Part shown: piece after piece, positions 37,381 to 49,559 of the stretch
Numbering within the stretch: position 1 is the stretch's first letter
Layout of the letters: the number at the start of each line of letters is the position of its first letter
Assembly (NCBI GenBank): GCA_013400155.1
Contig: VXBM01000567.1
Coordinates: 477,477-541,476, forward strand
From: Helopsaltes ochotensis
Taxonomy: Eukaryota; Chordata; Aves; Passeriformes; Locustellidae
DNA length: 64,000 nucleotides
Reading direction: 5' to 3'
Position numbers and translations under genes: made by a program
The notes under the pieces: model-generated
What the model was told of the DNA's origin: nothing
Seen by the model: only the letters and a program-made list of their open reading frames with translations
The model's database searches: none

Positions 37381-39589
37381 TGGTGGTGGGTAATGGCAGC
37401 AACCACATTATACTGAGAGATAGAGAGAGAAAATGGCGCTGCTCTAGAGGCAGCAAAGTGAGGGAAAGAGAAGAAGTGTCACACTGGCTGAGGATCAGGG
37501 AGTAAAGCTCGGCCAGCCAAGGTGCAAGACACTGCTTCTGTGCTGCCAGCTCACAGTGTTTTTGCAAGCCCTGTCATGCTTGAAATGTTTTAAGGTTCCA
37601 GCTCTTCAAATCACAGCCACTGGATAACAATTCTTTAAAATTGTTATTTAAGGAAGATGTATATTGAATTCTCCTCAGTGATTCATAGCCAGATTTTAAT
37701 ATTATATATGCATTTTTTATATAATATATATAACTATATATGTATAAATACACTTACATACATATCTAGTCTGCAAACTTCCATTTTAAAGCCAGACTCC
37801 TAGTTTTCTAAGGCTGGAATTACAATCTTAAATGTTTTCAGCTGAACAATATAGTGCTGTCAGCCACTTGCATGCAGTGTAACCAGAGGGGAGCATGCTG
37901 GTGGCATCCCCACAGTTCTTTTCTCCACACAGACACAGCATTTGGAGGATAGTCTGGGTAGCAGTAGGGCACCTGAGGGCTAAAACAATCACTTTTTCTG
38001 TTGTCCGTCTTAAGTACAAGCATAGAAAAAATGCATATAAAAACCACGGAAAAGACATTAATGAGAATAAGACCAGCAGAACTACATTATTTTTCCACAT
38101 TTTGTCACAAAAAACAATTTAATCACCAACAGTTTCCTTAATTGCCCCCTCTTCAGGATCTGGCACACCCTTATTTAACTCAGTCTAGATCTTTATGCAT
38201 TGATAGAATATGGTTTTCAAGGAAAAAAGCAGTGCACATAGATATGAGTACTCTGCTTCCTCAATGAGCACAGGCAGACCATATTTCTTTGGATAATATC
38301 CAGTCACCAGAGCCACTAGATAGACAGGAAAAGCAAGGGCATGCTCCTTCAAAGCATTCGTGCATCCCTGCTCTCACAAGGCAGTAGGTGTAACACGGTC
38401 AATGACAAGTCTGTAACAGGACAAAAAATTCTACAAAGCTCACAGTATCTCTGATGAGAGCACCGTGTATTCAGGAAAAAGGCATTCTAATAATTTTGTT
38501 TGGGACAACTTTTCCTCAGGCTCTCAGCTTGTCCTTGCAGTGCTTCCACCCTGGAGCAACAGCATTCATACACGCATCGGCGTTCCCCAAGCACGCAGCC
38601 ACGGCAGGCACACCTGTCAGACACAGATTACTCTTGCCAGAAGCACAATAATCTCCCTGGGAGGACTGTTGCTGAAGGAAGAGAGCATATGCACATTAAA
38701 ATGCAGATTTTGCTTCCTGCCTCCCAGGTCTAGTCCTGTGATGACCTGCTGCTGCTGCTGCAATACCTGCAACCACAATACTTTCCCAACAGATTTCAGT
38801 GAGCAAAGGCAGGACAGCCTTTGGGATCAGCCAGGCAGACCCCAACAACCTCACCAAGGCTTCAGGGTAAGAACATCTTGCCAGAAGAACTTCCAAAATG
38901 TAGGTTGCTCAGGGCCAACTAGCACCTGGAAATTTCCACCTTTGGAGTAATGTCTGCACTGTTGGTAGAATGTTCTCCAGCTCTGTCTGGGCTCCACATT
39001 CAGCTCACAGCCAGCGTTACACCCTCTGCAATGACACTGGGCTACAAAATTGGTCACTTTTAGCTCTGGGTCCAAAACACCTTTCCTTTCTTCTTTCGCA
39101 ACATGTGAAATACTACTTTCAGGTCACACCTCGTCACAACAGGAGAAAAGCATATTTAGCCCTGATATTTACATGTGAAATCAGAGATAAATGAGCGTAA
39201 ATCTCCCTTTGCCCAAGCTGTAGGTGCACACGCTCATTGCAGGGACAAAGCTGATGACATGGCTGCCACACGTGGCAGCCCAAACACTCCCTTTGGATAC
39301 TCTCTGTGCTTGTGCTCATACACAACAATTCATTTGCCTTGTGAATCCCAAAGGGTTAATTTATTCCTAAATTACAATTCAGAATGCCTCATTTAGCCAA
39401 AGACCTCTCTCATTAAGAAGAGAATCATACAGATGTATGAGGTATTTGTACAAAGATCTTAATCTTTGCTGCCATCAGTCCTGGTGCTATCCCAATTAAT
39501 AACCAAATTAATGTCCGTGTCAGTACCCAATCATCCACAGGGAATAGCAGTGACGTTTCCTTTCAGCCACGCACCAAGTCTCATCCAGC
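37381..39589. other. Non-coding DNA with an AT-rich patch
   Basis: No exon is recognised. An AT-rich patch of alternating TA with partial hairpins lies at 37,691-37,755. Open frames of up to 161 codons near 38,465-38,950 have no family resemblance. Confidence 0.5.
37691..37755. repeat. TA-rich low-complexity patch
   Basis: Mostly alternating T and A (TATATA, ATATAT) with a few interruptions. It probably arose by microsatellite expansion and decay. Confidence 0.7.
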
Positions 39590-39900
39590 AAGAGCGAGAG
39601 CCGTGTCTGTTTTCCCGGGGCCAGCCCTGTGCGGTCCGTCTCCCACCTCAGCGACGCGGGAGCAGCAAGAGGAAGCGGCTGTGTTTTGGATCAGCCTCCC
39701 ACGCGCAGCAGAGCAGCTTCTGGGTCCTTCAATCCTACGCGCAGCGCAAGGGCTGGGGATGGGCCCTTCGACGGAGGGGGGCTCGGGCATGCGAGACCCA
39801 GCCGCACACCCAGCGCGCTCCCCACGCCCCGGCTCCAGAGCACCGAACCAGCTGCTCGCGGGCCCTCCAGGAGCCCCTGATGGGAGGGGGACACGGGGTG
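39590..39900. promoter_or_regulatory. Small GC-rich, CpG-containing islet
   Basis: About 310 bases that rise abruptly to high GC with many CpG, for example GCGACGCGGGAGC and TCCTACGCGCAGCGC, in an AT-rich neighbourhood. It is smaller than the two gapped islands and about 4 kb from the second. It could be an alternative promoter, an enhancer or an exon-bearing islet. Open frames of 177 and 141 codons cross it on the + strand, which is expected of GC-rich DNA, and neither resembles a known protein. Confidence 0.5.
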
Positions 39901-42900
39901 TCAGATGGCTGCTGCATCACATTCTCCGATGCGTCTTCCCTATTTTCCCCAAAAAGAACAAAGCTGTCCTCAAAACGACGCTTTCTGTCGAACAGCTGAC
40001 CAAAAATAAAAGTGCAAACAAAACTTAATGGAGCGCGAAGCTTCATATGACAAGGAAAATTCCCGCTCCAATTCTGATCTCTGTTTACAACGTTGAAAGT
40101 GGGTCAAACTGGTCTGCGATGGAGGAATCTGTTTGGAAAATGATCTCTGAGAGAAAAAGCATCTAAGCGGCAGACAACTGCACTGCAATGCTTCCACGGG
40201 GATCCCTTCCCTGCCATCAAAGTAATTCAGTTTTACCACACAAGGTTAAAATACTGTAACTTGAAATTATGGCTTTTTATCTAAATTACTTAAATTCAGC
40301 AACTCCCTATCTTTTGGAGAAAATCAACTAACCATGTCTCAGCACAGATCTCCATGCTTTAAAAAACTAAGACATGGCCGGGTTTGGACAGGAGGAAGCT
40401 GTTGTTGGTTTTGTCGATTTTGCATTGGTTTTTTTTAATAATTGCCCTCACTTTTGTTCATTTCCTGTGCTGAGGACAAGGTTATTGTGCAGTATCATCA
40501 CACTGTCTAACCCAACTATTTTGTTTTACCCTGTCATGGTCTCTTTCAAAATGCAAAGGAATGATTATGACATTAAATAGGAGCCTAAAAATAAGAAACA
40601 GTCAGTAACAACATTATTTTCCAAAGTATTTTCATTCTGACTTCCAAAAATCTAGTGAATTTAATATCTGTCCTTTCCTGTTCAAGATAGAAAAATACTG
40701 TAATGTAAACAAATTCAGCCAAAACTTCCTGGCAAGAAGCTCTGTAGGTTGTTCTGTGCAATGCCAGTATACAAATACACAGCAATCTAAAGAAAGAATA
40801 TACTTATCAGCCTTGAAACGCAGTAATTTGTTTCATCGACTTATGAAAATTCTGTTCTTTGACCTTCAAGTGCTTGATTCATTTTATGATGGTACCCTCT
40901 TTATTTATTAAAAATCTCCTACTAATTACTCTCAGGGTACCCAGAGGCTTTAAAAAGCACAAAATGCCAAAAAATGCATTGATACATTCCTGCATATATT
41001 GAATCCTCTTTCTAATCTGTTTTTGAAAGAAAGAAATACATTTATAGCATTTTCTAGAAAACATATTTAAAAGCACCCCAAGGTGATAAACATTCCTTCA
41101 TATTCATAATTTGTACTTCATTATGTTCTCTTTGGTTTTAGTTATTATTTTTTATTTACAGAAAAATGAGCTCTGTGAGTCTTCAAAGTGTCTGCTAAGG
41201 TCAGATATTTACAGAAAGTTAAGATCTCAAATGATTTAAAGAACCGAATCAGTCTACATCCATGGGACAAACCTTGTATCTTTTAGACTTCAAAAACGTC
41301 CAGTTTTAACTGGAGACTTTTAGGGCAAATAAGGAATAGAAAGGCACTCAGTATAAAAAAAAGGTAACAAACAGTAGTAGCCAAAAAGACTTGGAAAAAA
41401 ATACCACAGCACAGGAAAGGATGTAAATTTTATATCTGTTTACTAACAAACAAAGAAAAAGAATAAGGCAACATGGAAGCAGCTCAGACATAACATAGAT
41501 GAGAACGTGAGAGAGGTATGGAGTACAAATTCTGAGTCTACAGCAGAAGAATATTTACAAAGTTAGACGGAAAAATGAGTTTGTGAGTCTCTCAGACACA
41601 TCTATGAATTAGAAAGTGCTTTGTGCATGGCCCATGGAAATAAGTACGCTTACCCTCACAAAACCAAAGATCCCCCCCAAAAAAATTTAAAAGGCTATTT
41701 CTTCCCAGACTTACAACTAAGTCAGAGCCAGAGGAGACACACGGGGTCAGCAGGGACATCCAGGGCGGCCACCTGTCCCAGCACCCTGCTCGACGCGGGG
41801 CGAGCTCAGGGAGTTGGGAGGCTGCGAGGCGCCAGCGTTCCTCCCGCCCTGGCTGCCATCCCAGCCTGCACACCACCCGCTGCAAACCCCGTGCTGCTGC
41901 ACCACAAGGTCCACAATAAGTCCCACTGACAGCTCCTCGCACGCCAGGCTGGTGTCCTTTTTGGCTGTGGGGAGGTGTGCGCCTCTGCAAACCCTCCTCT
42001 GCATATGGGTGCTGTGAAGGGACCCCCGCCCAAACATGAGAAGTGTTTGCTCCTCTGAGATGAAAAAGAGCCTTTCATTCACTAACTGAGCTGTCCCCAA
42101 CTATGTTACTACTGTAACAGAAAAGCACATGAAGTTGGGAAACAATCTTTCAACACTTATTTCTGTTATGCTTTTTTGTTTGTTTTTCAGTAGAGCCTCT
42201 TTCCTAGATTGAGTGCAGGACCCCATTTTACTAGGCTTGACATCTACACAAAGGGGAAAAACCTTTTCTGCCCCAAAGCTCAGAAGCCAAAGTCCATGAG
42301 ATGCTCAGGGAGCGTGCCTGGAGTCTGCCAAAACCCTCCTTGGGCTTGGTGCCACCAGACAAAAGAGCCGGGGGACAAGGAGGCATGGGCAAAGCCTGCC
42401 AGAGCCAATGAATAGTTAGGTGGAGAGTCCCATCTGCCCCACATCACATGCGTCACCTTGGATGGCAGAACAGGACATCTACCTGCTCTGGAGCCCCACT
42501 TAACAGTCCAGTGCACTGCACAACCATTTGCACCTCCCTTGGGAGCAGGGACATCCTCTTCAGCTCTACTGCCTGAACAGCCGCTTAGGGGGAAATGGTG
42601 GCAGGGAAAGCTGGCAGCAGCTGTGGCAGGGGCTTCAGCTGTCCCAGCTAGACCCCCTGGCCACCATGGTGGTCCCTGAGTTGCCCATGCTCACGCAGCA
42701 TCGACACACTGTGTCTGCTCTCATCACTTCCATCGCCCGCCAACAGCACTGCCGGCTCCTGTGGGGTTTCCATATCCCCACACCACCTCCTAACGTACCT
42801 GTGAATTTGGGAGGCGGAATGATCTACTACATCTGCAGAATGGGACTCCAGTCCAGAGCCAAGACCTCCATGCTACAGTACAACACAAAACAGTAACAAC

Positions 42901-43125
42901 CCCAGTGGGTGGCAAACTGAAGAACCAAAGGGGGACAACCCAGCCCAGTGTCCTGCTGAGCTCAAGGCACAGGTTTCAACTTCGTGGGTCAGAGAAGTAC
43001 TTGAAATAGAGCAACAAAAGGTAACAAAAGCCCACTGCCAGCAACCACTGGAGTGTTCTGCCACTTCGAAAGGTGAAAAATAGGGTGCTGTTTTCAAGCA
43101 AGGAGTCATCCCATCAGCATAGCAG
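39901..43125. other. Non-coding DNA, a second GC-rich patch near 41,740-41,880
   Basis: No recognised exon or repeat. Two good acceptor-like pyrimidine tracts occur on the + strand, ending in TTTATTTACAG at 41,161 and TTGTTTTTCAG at 42,190, neither followed by a recognisable coding exon. A CpG-containing patch lies at about 41,740-41,880. A 122-codon frame at 42,528-42,896 has a CCACCATGG start context internally but no known relatives. Confidence 0.45.
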
Positions 43126-43227
43126 ATGACCTTCATTAATCTCCTCTTCACTACCTTGGACCGGCACACAAGGAAAGTTCTTTGCCAATATGTGGATTTC
43201 TGTGTGCGCTACATTACTGAACATCAG
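43126..43227 (+). other. Candidate first or internal exon with CAG|GTGAGA donor
   Basis: From an ATG at 43,126 the frame is open for 34 codons to a good donor, CAG|GTGAGA, at 43,227/43,228. An in-frame TAG lies two codons upstream of the ATG. The middle reads LDRHTRKVLCQYVDFCVRYI, which has a mixed composition unlike the low-complexity frames nearby. Without splicing the frame would continue nine codons to TGA at about 43,257. A CAAG at 43,172 could also serve as a weak acceptor. It lies about 0.5 kb left of the second CpG island. I recognise no homologue. Confidence 0.22.
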
Positions 43228-43659
43228 GTGAGACAACAGTACTGTCCCAAGTTTTGAGGCACAACCAAACCCCTCTCCCTCTAGCTGAGCTACGACGGGA
43301 ATTACGTACGCACACAGAACACATAAAAGTTATCTGACAGAGTACATTTTCCTCAAACACAATGCAGACTAGAGCTGTAACGCGTTTTTACAGCCCTCAA
43401 AAAAAAAGGATGAGATTTCTTTTCCACAGGCTACCAAACACTAAAAGACCCAAATAACGCTAAAACAGCCTTCAAGAAAACGAAGCATCAAACGCTAAAA
43501 TGTCCTTCAGAGGCTGGAAGGGATAAGCTGAATCACCTCCCAAGCGAGGTGAGGCACCGGCTGTTCCAGCAGTTGCGTAGATAAGTTTGCAGCCGGCTCG
43601 TGGCACTCAAGAAAGGGTCCATAGTCCAGCCCCCCAAATTAATGCATCTCCTGTGCGCA
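43228..43659. other. Non-coding flank of CpG island 2
   Basis: Composition shifts gradually to higher GC. A short inverted repeat CACCTC/GAGGTG lies near 43,535-43,552. Nothing else is recognised. Confidence 0.45.
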
Positions 43660-43793
43660 GCCAGGACTCCGCTTTGGGGAGCGGAGCGTTTGTAAAACAC
43701 TTGCAGAACAGTGGTTCCCCAGGGGGAAAGCCCCTCCAGCCCCGTACCGCTCCCCGCTCTCCCCGGCCCCCCGACGGGGCCCGGCCCCCGCTC
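43660..43793. promoter_or_regulatory. CpG island 2, left flank, with minus-strand G-quadruplex motif
   Basis: GC rises steeply. Five C-runs of three or more lie at 43,752-43,755, 43,761-43,764, 43,767-43,772, 43,780-43,782 and 43,785-43,789, so the minus strand meets the four-run G-quadruplex rule right at the gap edge. This fits a promoter island and would explain the loss of sequence. Confidence 0.75.
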
Positions 43794-44493
43794 NNNNNNN
43801 NNNNNNNNNNNNNNNNNNNNNNNNNNNNNNNNNNNNNNNNNNNNNNNNNNNNNNNNNNNNNNNNNNNNNNNNNNNNNNNNNNNNNNNNNNNNNNNNNNNN
43901 NNNNNNNNNNNNNNNNNNNNNNNNNNNNNNNNNNNNNNNNNNNNNNNNNNNNNNNNNNNNNNNNNNNNNNNNNNNNNNNNNNNNNNNNNNNNNNNNNNNN
44001 NNNNNNNNNNNNNNNNNNNNNNNNNNNNNNNNNNNNNNNNNNNNNNNNNNNNNNNNNNNNNNNNNNNNNNNNNNNNNNNNNNNNNNNNNNNNNNNNNNNN
44101 NNNNNNNNNNNNNNNNNNNNNNNNNNNNNNNNNNNNNNNNNNNNNNNNNNNNNNNNNNNNNNNNNNNNNNNNNNNNNNNNNNNNNNNNNNNNNNNNNNNN
44201 NNNNNNNNNNNNNNNNNNNNNNNNNNNNNNNNNNNNNNNNNNNNNNNNNNNNNNNNNNNNNNNNNNNNNNNNNNNNNNNNNNNNNNNNNNNNNNNNNNNN
44301 NNNNNNNNNNNNNNNNNNNNNNNNNNNNNNNNNNNNNNNNNNNNNNNNNNNNNNNNNNNNNNNNNNNNNNNNNNNNNNNNNNNNNNNNNNNNNNNNNNNN
44401 NNNNNNNNNNNNNNNNNNNNNNNNNNNNNNNNNNNNNNNNNNNNNNNNNNNNNNNNNNNNNNNNNNNNNNNNNNNNNNNNNNNNNNNNNNNNN
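43794..44493. other. Assembly gap (700 N) inside CpG island 2
   Basis: Unbroken N with GC-rich edges on both sides. The promoter core and any first exon are lost here. Reading frames of 345-481 codons that cross it are artefacts. Confidence 0.98.
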
Positions 44494-44870
44494 CGGGCAG
44501 CGCCGGCCGCGGGGACAAGTGGCGCGGTCCCCCGGCCCCTCGATTCCTCCTCGGACGGCGCCGTCGCGCAGGGAGACCAACCCCCACGAGCCTTCGGCGC
44601 CAGGCTCGGGGAGACTGGTTTCCGACCGTCTGCCTCTGGGAGCACCGGCAGCGGGTTCCGGCCCGACCGGCCGCACGAACGCGGTCTCTGCCTTTGCCCG
44701 TCGCTCCCGTGCGCGAGGAAATCCGCTCGGGAGCCTCGGCCCAGCGGCCGGGTCGCGGGCTCGCCCCGATGCGCGCCATCCCCGCCGTGCCCCTGCCGGG
44801 ATGCTCCATCCCCGGAGCGTCTCCCGCCAGCTTCCACCCCGATGGTCTGCGGCACTGCCTGGGAAGCCAA
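44494..44870. promoter_or_regulatory. CpG island 2, right flank
   Basis: Dense CpG from the gap edge to about 44,870, then a quick return to normal composition. All frames are open for long distances because stop codons are rare in such DNA. I find no convincing protein on either strand, and no strong donor with a coding frame. Confidence 0.78.
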
Positions 44871-45563
44871 CGTAAATACTCGGGACTGAAGACTAACCTG
44901 AAACAGAGCTTTCCTGTGCCTTTTATTCTGACAAAAACCGTTCCTCAAGGCTTTGCTTGGACAGGGCACTATGAGCAATCAGTGGTTTTTTGTTAGGAGC
45001 TGGTTGGTGTGGGCTCCTGGGGTCCCTCTGTTGCCATCAGCCTCCCGGATGCAGCACACACGCCAGGAGAGGCGATACCACCACAGCCCCTGCTCCCCCT
45101 TCTCGCCCCAGCTGACCCTCTCGAGGGGCAAAACGCCTTCAAGGCAGAGGTAGAGAGGATAATGCCAACCCAAACTCATCTCTGCTGTTATGATTCCAAC
45201 CTGGCGTACTGCATCCTCCACCACCACAGTCCCTGAGCAGCCGCTCTTGTAGGTCCTTCTGACCCACAATCTCCTCGAAAACCACTGGCCAGCCCAAAAC
45301 GATAGAGGTGCATTTCGATTTGAGACAAGGTAATCTAAATTCAACACTCAATCTCCTTCTAACCTATATTAGGTGCAGATTTTCTTAAATTCTGACACTT
45401 CGGGTAGATACCTCTTCCAAAATTTGTTTTTCTTTTTGCTCTTTGTTTTGATCGAGGTGAGAGCAGCGACTGGTCTCTGCCAGTATTAATGCCCACCCGG
45501 ACTCAAGCAGGATGGGATAAACAAGTGGGATAAACAATGCACCCAGTGGTCAGAAGGCATTTA

Positions 45564-45791
45564 TTACCTCAGCATCCCCAGCAGGGGTTCCCCAGTAGCT
45601 TCCCGAGCAAGGTAAGCAGCAAGTGGGGTCATCCCTGACATTGGCCCTTGGAAGAAAACAATGGTCATGAGTTTATGAAGCTTTTGATGTGAGACGTGAT
45701 GAGTGAACAAGGTGAAAAGTGCATGGCTGATTACGGTAGAGAGCATGATGTTGCAGAAAAACCCATCCAAAAGCAATGGAAGTAACAACAT
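45564..45791 (-). other. Unrecognised hydrophobic open frame (75 codons)
   Basis: The translation starts MLLLPLLLDGFFCNIMLSTV and continues with a second stretch rich in Phe, Leu, His and Thr, then GPMSGMTPLAAYLAREATGE. It reads more like a protein than the other frames of this size, with a possible membrane segment near residues 1-30. I know no family with this sequence. Its end at 45,567-45,562 falls in GAG|GTAATA, a moderate donor. It could be a remnant of a retroelement, a real exon or chance. Confidence 0.18.
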
Positions 45792-47332
45792 ACTATAACA
45801 CAGAATAATGATCTTAATGCATAAAGGGTTTCATTATAAGCAATATCTGGGTTATCACAGACTGACATCCATCACCTATCTCCTCACCATTCTTCCACAC
45901 TTAGCACCCTTCCACATTTATTTTGAGCAACAACTTCCGATCCAATAACTTGCCAGCTATGAAGAACACAAACATGGCAATTCTTTGCCATTGGAAAGTC
46001 ATGTGGATGGATTGCCTGGAGACTTTTAAAAGAAGCTTGACACAGGTCAGGAAACCATTTCCAGATCTTTAAAGGAAAAAAAATGGAAGTGCCCAAAAGA
46101 TTTAGGAGCATGTCAGTCTGTTCCTGGTTTCCTCTCTTGTCAGACTTTCCCCTACAAGGTATTTACTGCAAAGCATCTGAGCTCTCTGCACAGCTCCCTT
46201 GTTTTATTCTTTGCTCCTGCATGGCCCAGTACTGTCAATTTATACTGCAACCTTGTAGGACAGACAGATATTTTGCATCTGCACCATGTGGTGAGTGGAG
46301 CCCATGCCATGGTGGGAGTTTTGAAGTAACACAAACAATGAAACATACAATTATTGTTTGCAAGTCTGTACTCCTTCTTGTTTCACAATTAAAGATATTC
46401 TGATTCTCTTATATCCTGACTCTGGTCCCACTGATGCTCCTAAATCATGAACTCATGACATCTTTATTCAAGCACCCATTTTGATAGTATTTCAGTTATC
46501 TAAATCCTTTCTGAAGGCACTATAGAGGGATGATTTTAACCACTTTTTTCTGCAAAACATTTTAAATTTACACAAAGCTGAAAAAGTAATTTTGGTACTG
46601 ACCCTCATAAACAAAGGATATATATGAAGCATGTATGTAGGTGCAGGTAACTTCCAGGTCTTAAATCTGTTTACACAAGCAAAAAGATTCTTATATTTAT
46701 TTGGGGGAGGGGGAGGTGTCTCAATTTAATAATATCTGGATCTCTTTTGAACAAGAAATAAATCAATGTTCTATGAAATACATCAGGCAGCTTTGGCAGA
46801 GATAGCAGATTTAACAGCACATCATTTTCTATAAATAAAGATTAAGCAGTTGACAATTTATTTGGTCTTTTCCAAGCTTTTGTCATATTCTTATGAGAAG
46901 TTACTCAGGAAACCAGGTAGGCATAAGATAGAAGGTAAATTTCTGCCATGGATTAGCAAGTGGTTGTGAGACAAAACAGGAGGGATCAATTGCCAGTTTG
47001 CAATTCGACCAAAACTTACCAATAGAGATACTTTCTCTATTCTGCAGTATGAATTAACTGAAAGTCTCCAAAAGACGATTATACTTCTGTGGGTTTCATT
47101 CATTCTTTTAGCCTGAGCAATTGGTTTTGGAGGAGGGAGAGCCAGAGAGGAAGGAAAGAGCAGGTAAAGAGCACTACTCTTTAATTTTGGACTTTCATTT
47201 GCTGTCTTCCATTTTCAGCCGTTAATACCTTGTCTACCTGCCCCTGGGCAGCAATGAGATGCTTTGGCCAGATACACAAGTCTCTGTTTTCCCTGTGCCA
47301 AGCCAAGGCCAGGATTTCAATGTGGAGGTGAC

Positions 47333-47450
47333 TAATTAATTATCAGCCTGGCTTGAACAGAAATTGCCTTGACAATTTGTAATTATCTATATAGGGGTCA
47401 TACTGGATCAATTGCTGTGCTGGGGTTCCCATGCTATACGTAATTATCTC
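47333..47450. promoter_or_regulatory. Cluster of TAATTATC words, possible enhancer core
   Basis: AATTATC occurs three times in one orientation at 47,338-47,344, 47,381-47,387 and 47,442-47,448. The last two sit in the identical 10-mer GTAATTATCT, 61 bases apart, and the first overlaps TAATTAAT. These combine homeodomain (TAAT) and GATA-like (reverse GATAAT) cores. The regulatory role is inference. Confidence 0.3.
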
Positions 47451-49559
47451 TGTAGTTTTAGCCTAGGGAGGTTTACATCTCTCTGTAGTAAAAGCCTCAC
47501 CCAATAAAGCACACTTCTGTGTTAAACTCAGAGATGTATTTCCGTGTAATTTAAATCTACTTTTCAAAAGAATCTTGAGGCTTGTAGAGGAGCTAGTCTT
47601 TGCAGTTCCTGAAAACAGCTATCACAAGTTCAATATCACCAGCTCTCTGCTGTTGATTGACTACCTGTTAGCTGAAGGTGTCAGTTAAAACCCATACACC
47701 AAAGATTGTGTTGGTCAACTCAGGAACGAAGATCAGTGAACCGTGTGGTGTTGGCACAAGTGTCAATGAATTAAAAAAAAAATCTAAAAACACAACGCAA
47801 ATTATTTCATTATCTTCCAAGTTGCAATGTATTTTAATTGGCAGATGCAAAAATTTTTGTCCTATGAGGCCTGTCAATCAAACGTAAAATAAACGAGTAT
47901 CATACAGAGTGCATCTAAAGCGCTGATGCAGAGACACAAATCCAGGACTCTGAGAGCAGGTGTTTGACCAAGGGTGACAGCAGCATGATGCTCTGGACTG
48001 CAGTGCTCAGCTCCAGGGCAGCATGATGGCAGGCTTGGGCCTCTCAAACAGGGATCACAGAATGCAGAATGTTGAATACACCAACGTCCAAGCCGTCCAC
48101 AAAAAGGGGGGGAAAAAAAACCCAAACCAAGAAAAAAGGTGTTTTTAAACCTCTTTCTTTCATGGAGGCTGCAGGCACCAGTTGCAAAATTTGAGGGAAA
48201 ACAGGGATGCTTAGCATCATGAGAGCATTTAGCTGGAGACTTGGAGATCAAGTCCCTCATTTTTTCCCCTGATCACAAACCTCAGATCTCTCAAGGATCT
48301 AGTGCACTTGCTCTACTGCCTTCTGTGCAAGCCCTTAGGGCCTACTCAAAAGTTGAAATACCGTCACCACTTCTTTACTTTAAATCAATGCAGCCTATTG
48401 ACACCATGGTCTGCTTGAACTCAGAGTCCAGGCTGCTGCCAAGTCTTTAGCTATCTTAATCCTAGAAGTCAAATTTTTTGTTAGCATTTGCTTGGTTTGA
48501 TGAGGCAATCCTGTCTTACAAGCTTTATCATAGTCACTCGTGCTTTTTTAGTTTTTACCCCGGCTATGATCTTTAGGTGGAGATATACTGAGAGTCCTCT
48601 GGCAAGTCTGCAGTAGCCCAAAATGTAGCTCTGCTTCTGCACTCCTAAGAGCATCAATTCAAGAGCTGCCTTTGTCTTCTAAGTGCAGTCCAGGGTAATG
48701 GAATTGATCCACTACATTCTTTATACTTTCAGAAACCAGTAAGTGTCTCTGCTTTCGGCAGAGATGAATATAAAATGAAGGACCTTGCCACGAAGGGCTT
48801 AGTCTAAATCACAGATCATGGAAGATGAAGGATAGACCTGAGAAAGGAAGAAATGAAGCAGGCAATAGGCAGCAGGGCAGTCACACTTAGGGTCTCTCAA
48901 CAGGAAGAAACCTTTTTTAATTGCCATTTCAAAAGTTTAATAAGGTCTGAAAAAGAAATCAAGGACAAGAATTGAATGGCAATAAATCAAATTTACTAAA
49001 ATGAATGAAAATGTTTTTAATTTAAACAAACAAAAAAGGGACCTGAGATTCTTGGGTGTTTTTAAACAAATGCATAATGAACAAACAGTATTTTCCAAAT
49101 TTTGCCCCGTATTTTGTTAACACGAGTTGGAGTAAGTGATTTTTTAACATTGCAGGCCGGACAGAAGCAAATCAGTGGTTCCCCTGTGGAAGGACTTGGG
49201 GGAGGGGAGTTGGCACTGAGCTCCACCATTTCAGGCCAGACGCAGAGAAAACTGCATACTGCAAGCTGAAATATCAGATGCAGATCCCCAGCTGGTGGAA
49301 GTTGTCACAGCTCCCCTAAAGTTGATGAATCTATGACATTTTTAAACAGTGAGCTCAACAATTTGCAAAGAGTTCTGATCACAGGGGACTGACATGACCA
49401 TCCATAAAAAAGGTAAACTGAATTATAAATTGTATCTGATGAAGAATTTTGGGCAGAGTAAATTTAAGAGTGTTACTGAATCATGAGTAGAAACTCGTTT
49501 GGATTACAGCACAGAAGCTTGGACACTTGTTCTCTGGAAAAACTAAATCACATGGCAAT

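Larger units (their letters stand above)
44871..49559. other. Non-coding DNA right of CpG island 2
   Basis: About 4.7 kb without a recognised repeat family. G exceeds C on some lines (A19 T18 G19 C4 at 45,661-45,720), unlike the left part of the window. It contains the hydrophobic frame at 45,564-45,791 and a cluster of AATTATC words at 47,338-47,448. Runs of G or A occur near 46,701-46,714 and 48,104-48,120. Confidence 0.5.

Noticed and set aside
38465..38950. 161-codon + strand frame with a Cys run
   Set aside because: The Cys run comes from a short CTG repeat; other frames are open too and nothing resembles a domain.
39466..39999. 177-codon + strand frame over the GC islet
   Set aside because: Open frames on both strands are expected in GC-rich DNA; composition is Arg/Ser/Pro-biased without motifs.
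42528..42896. 122-codon + strand frame with an internal CCACCATGG
   Set aside because: No homologue recognised and the strong start context is not at the frame's beginning; may be chance.
43533..44996. Frames of 345-481 codons across the second N-run
   Set aside because: Same artefact; GC-rich flanks are open in several frames on both strands at once.
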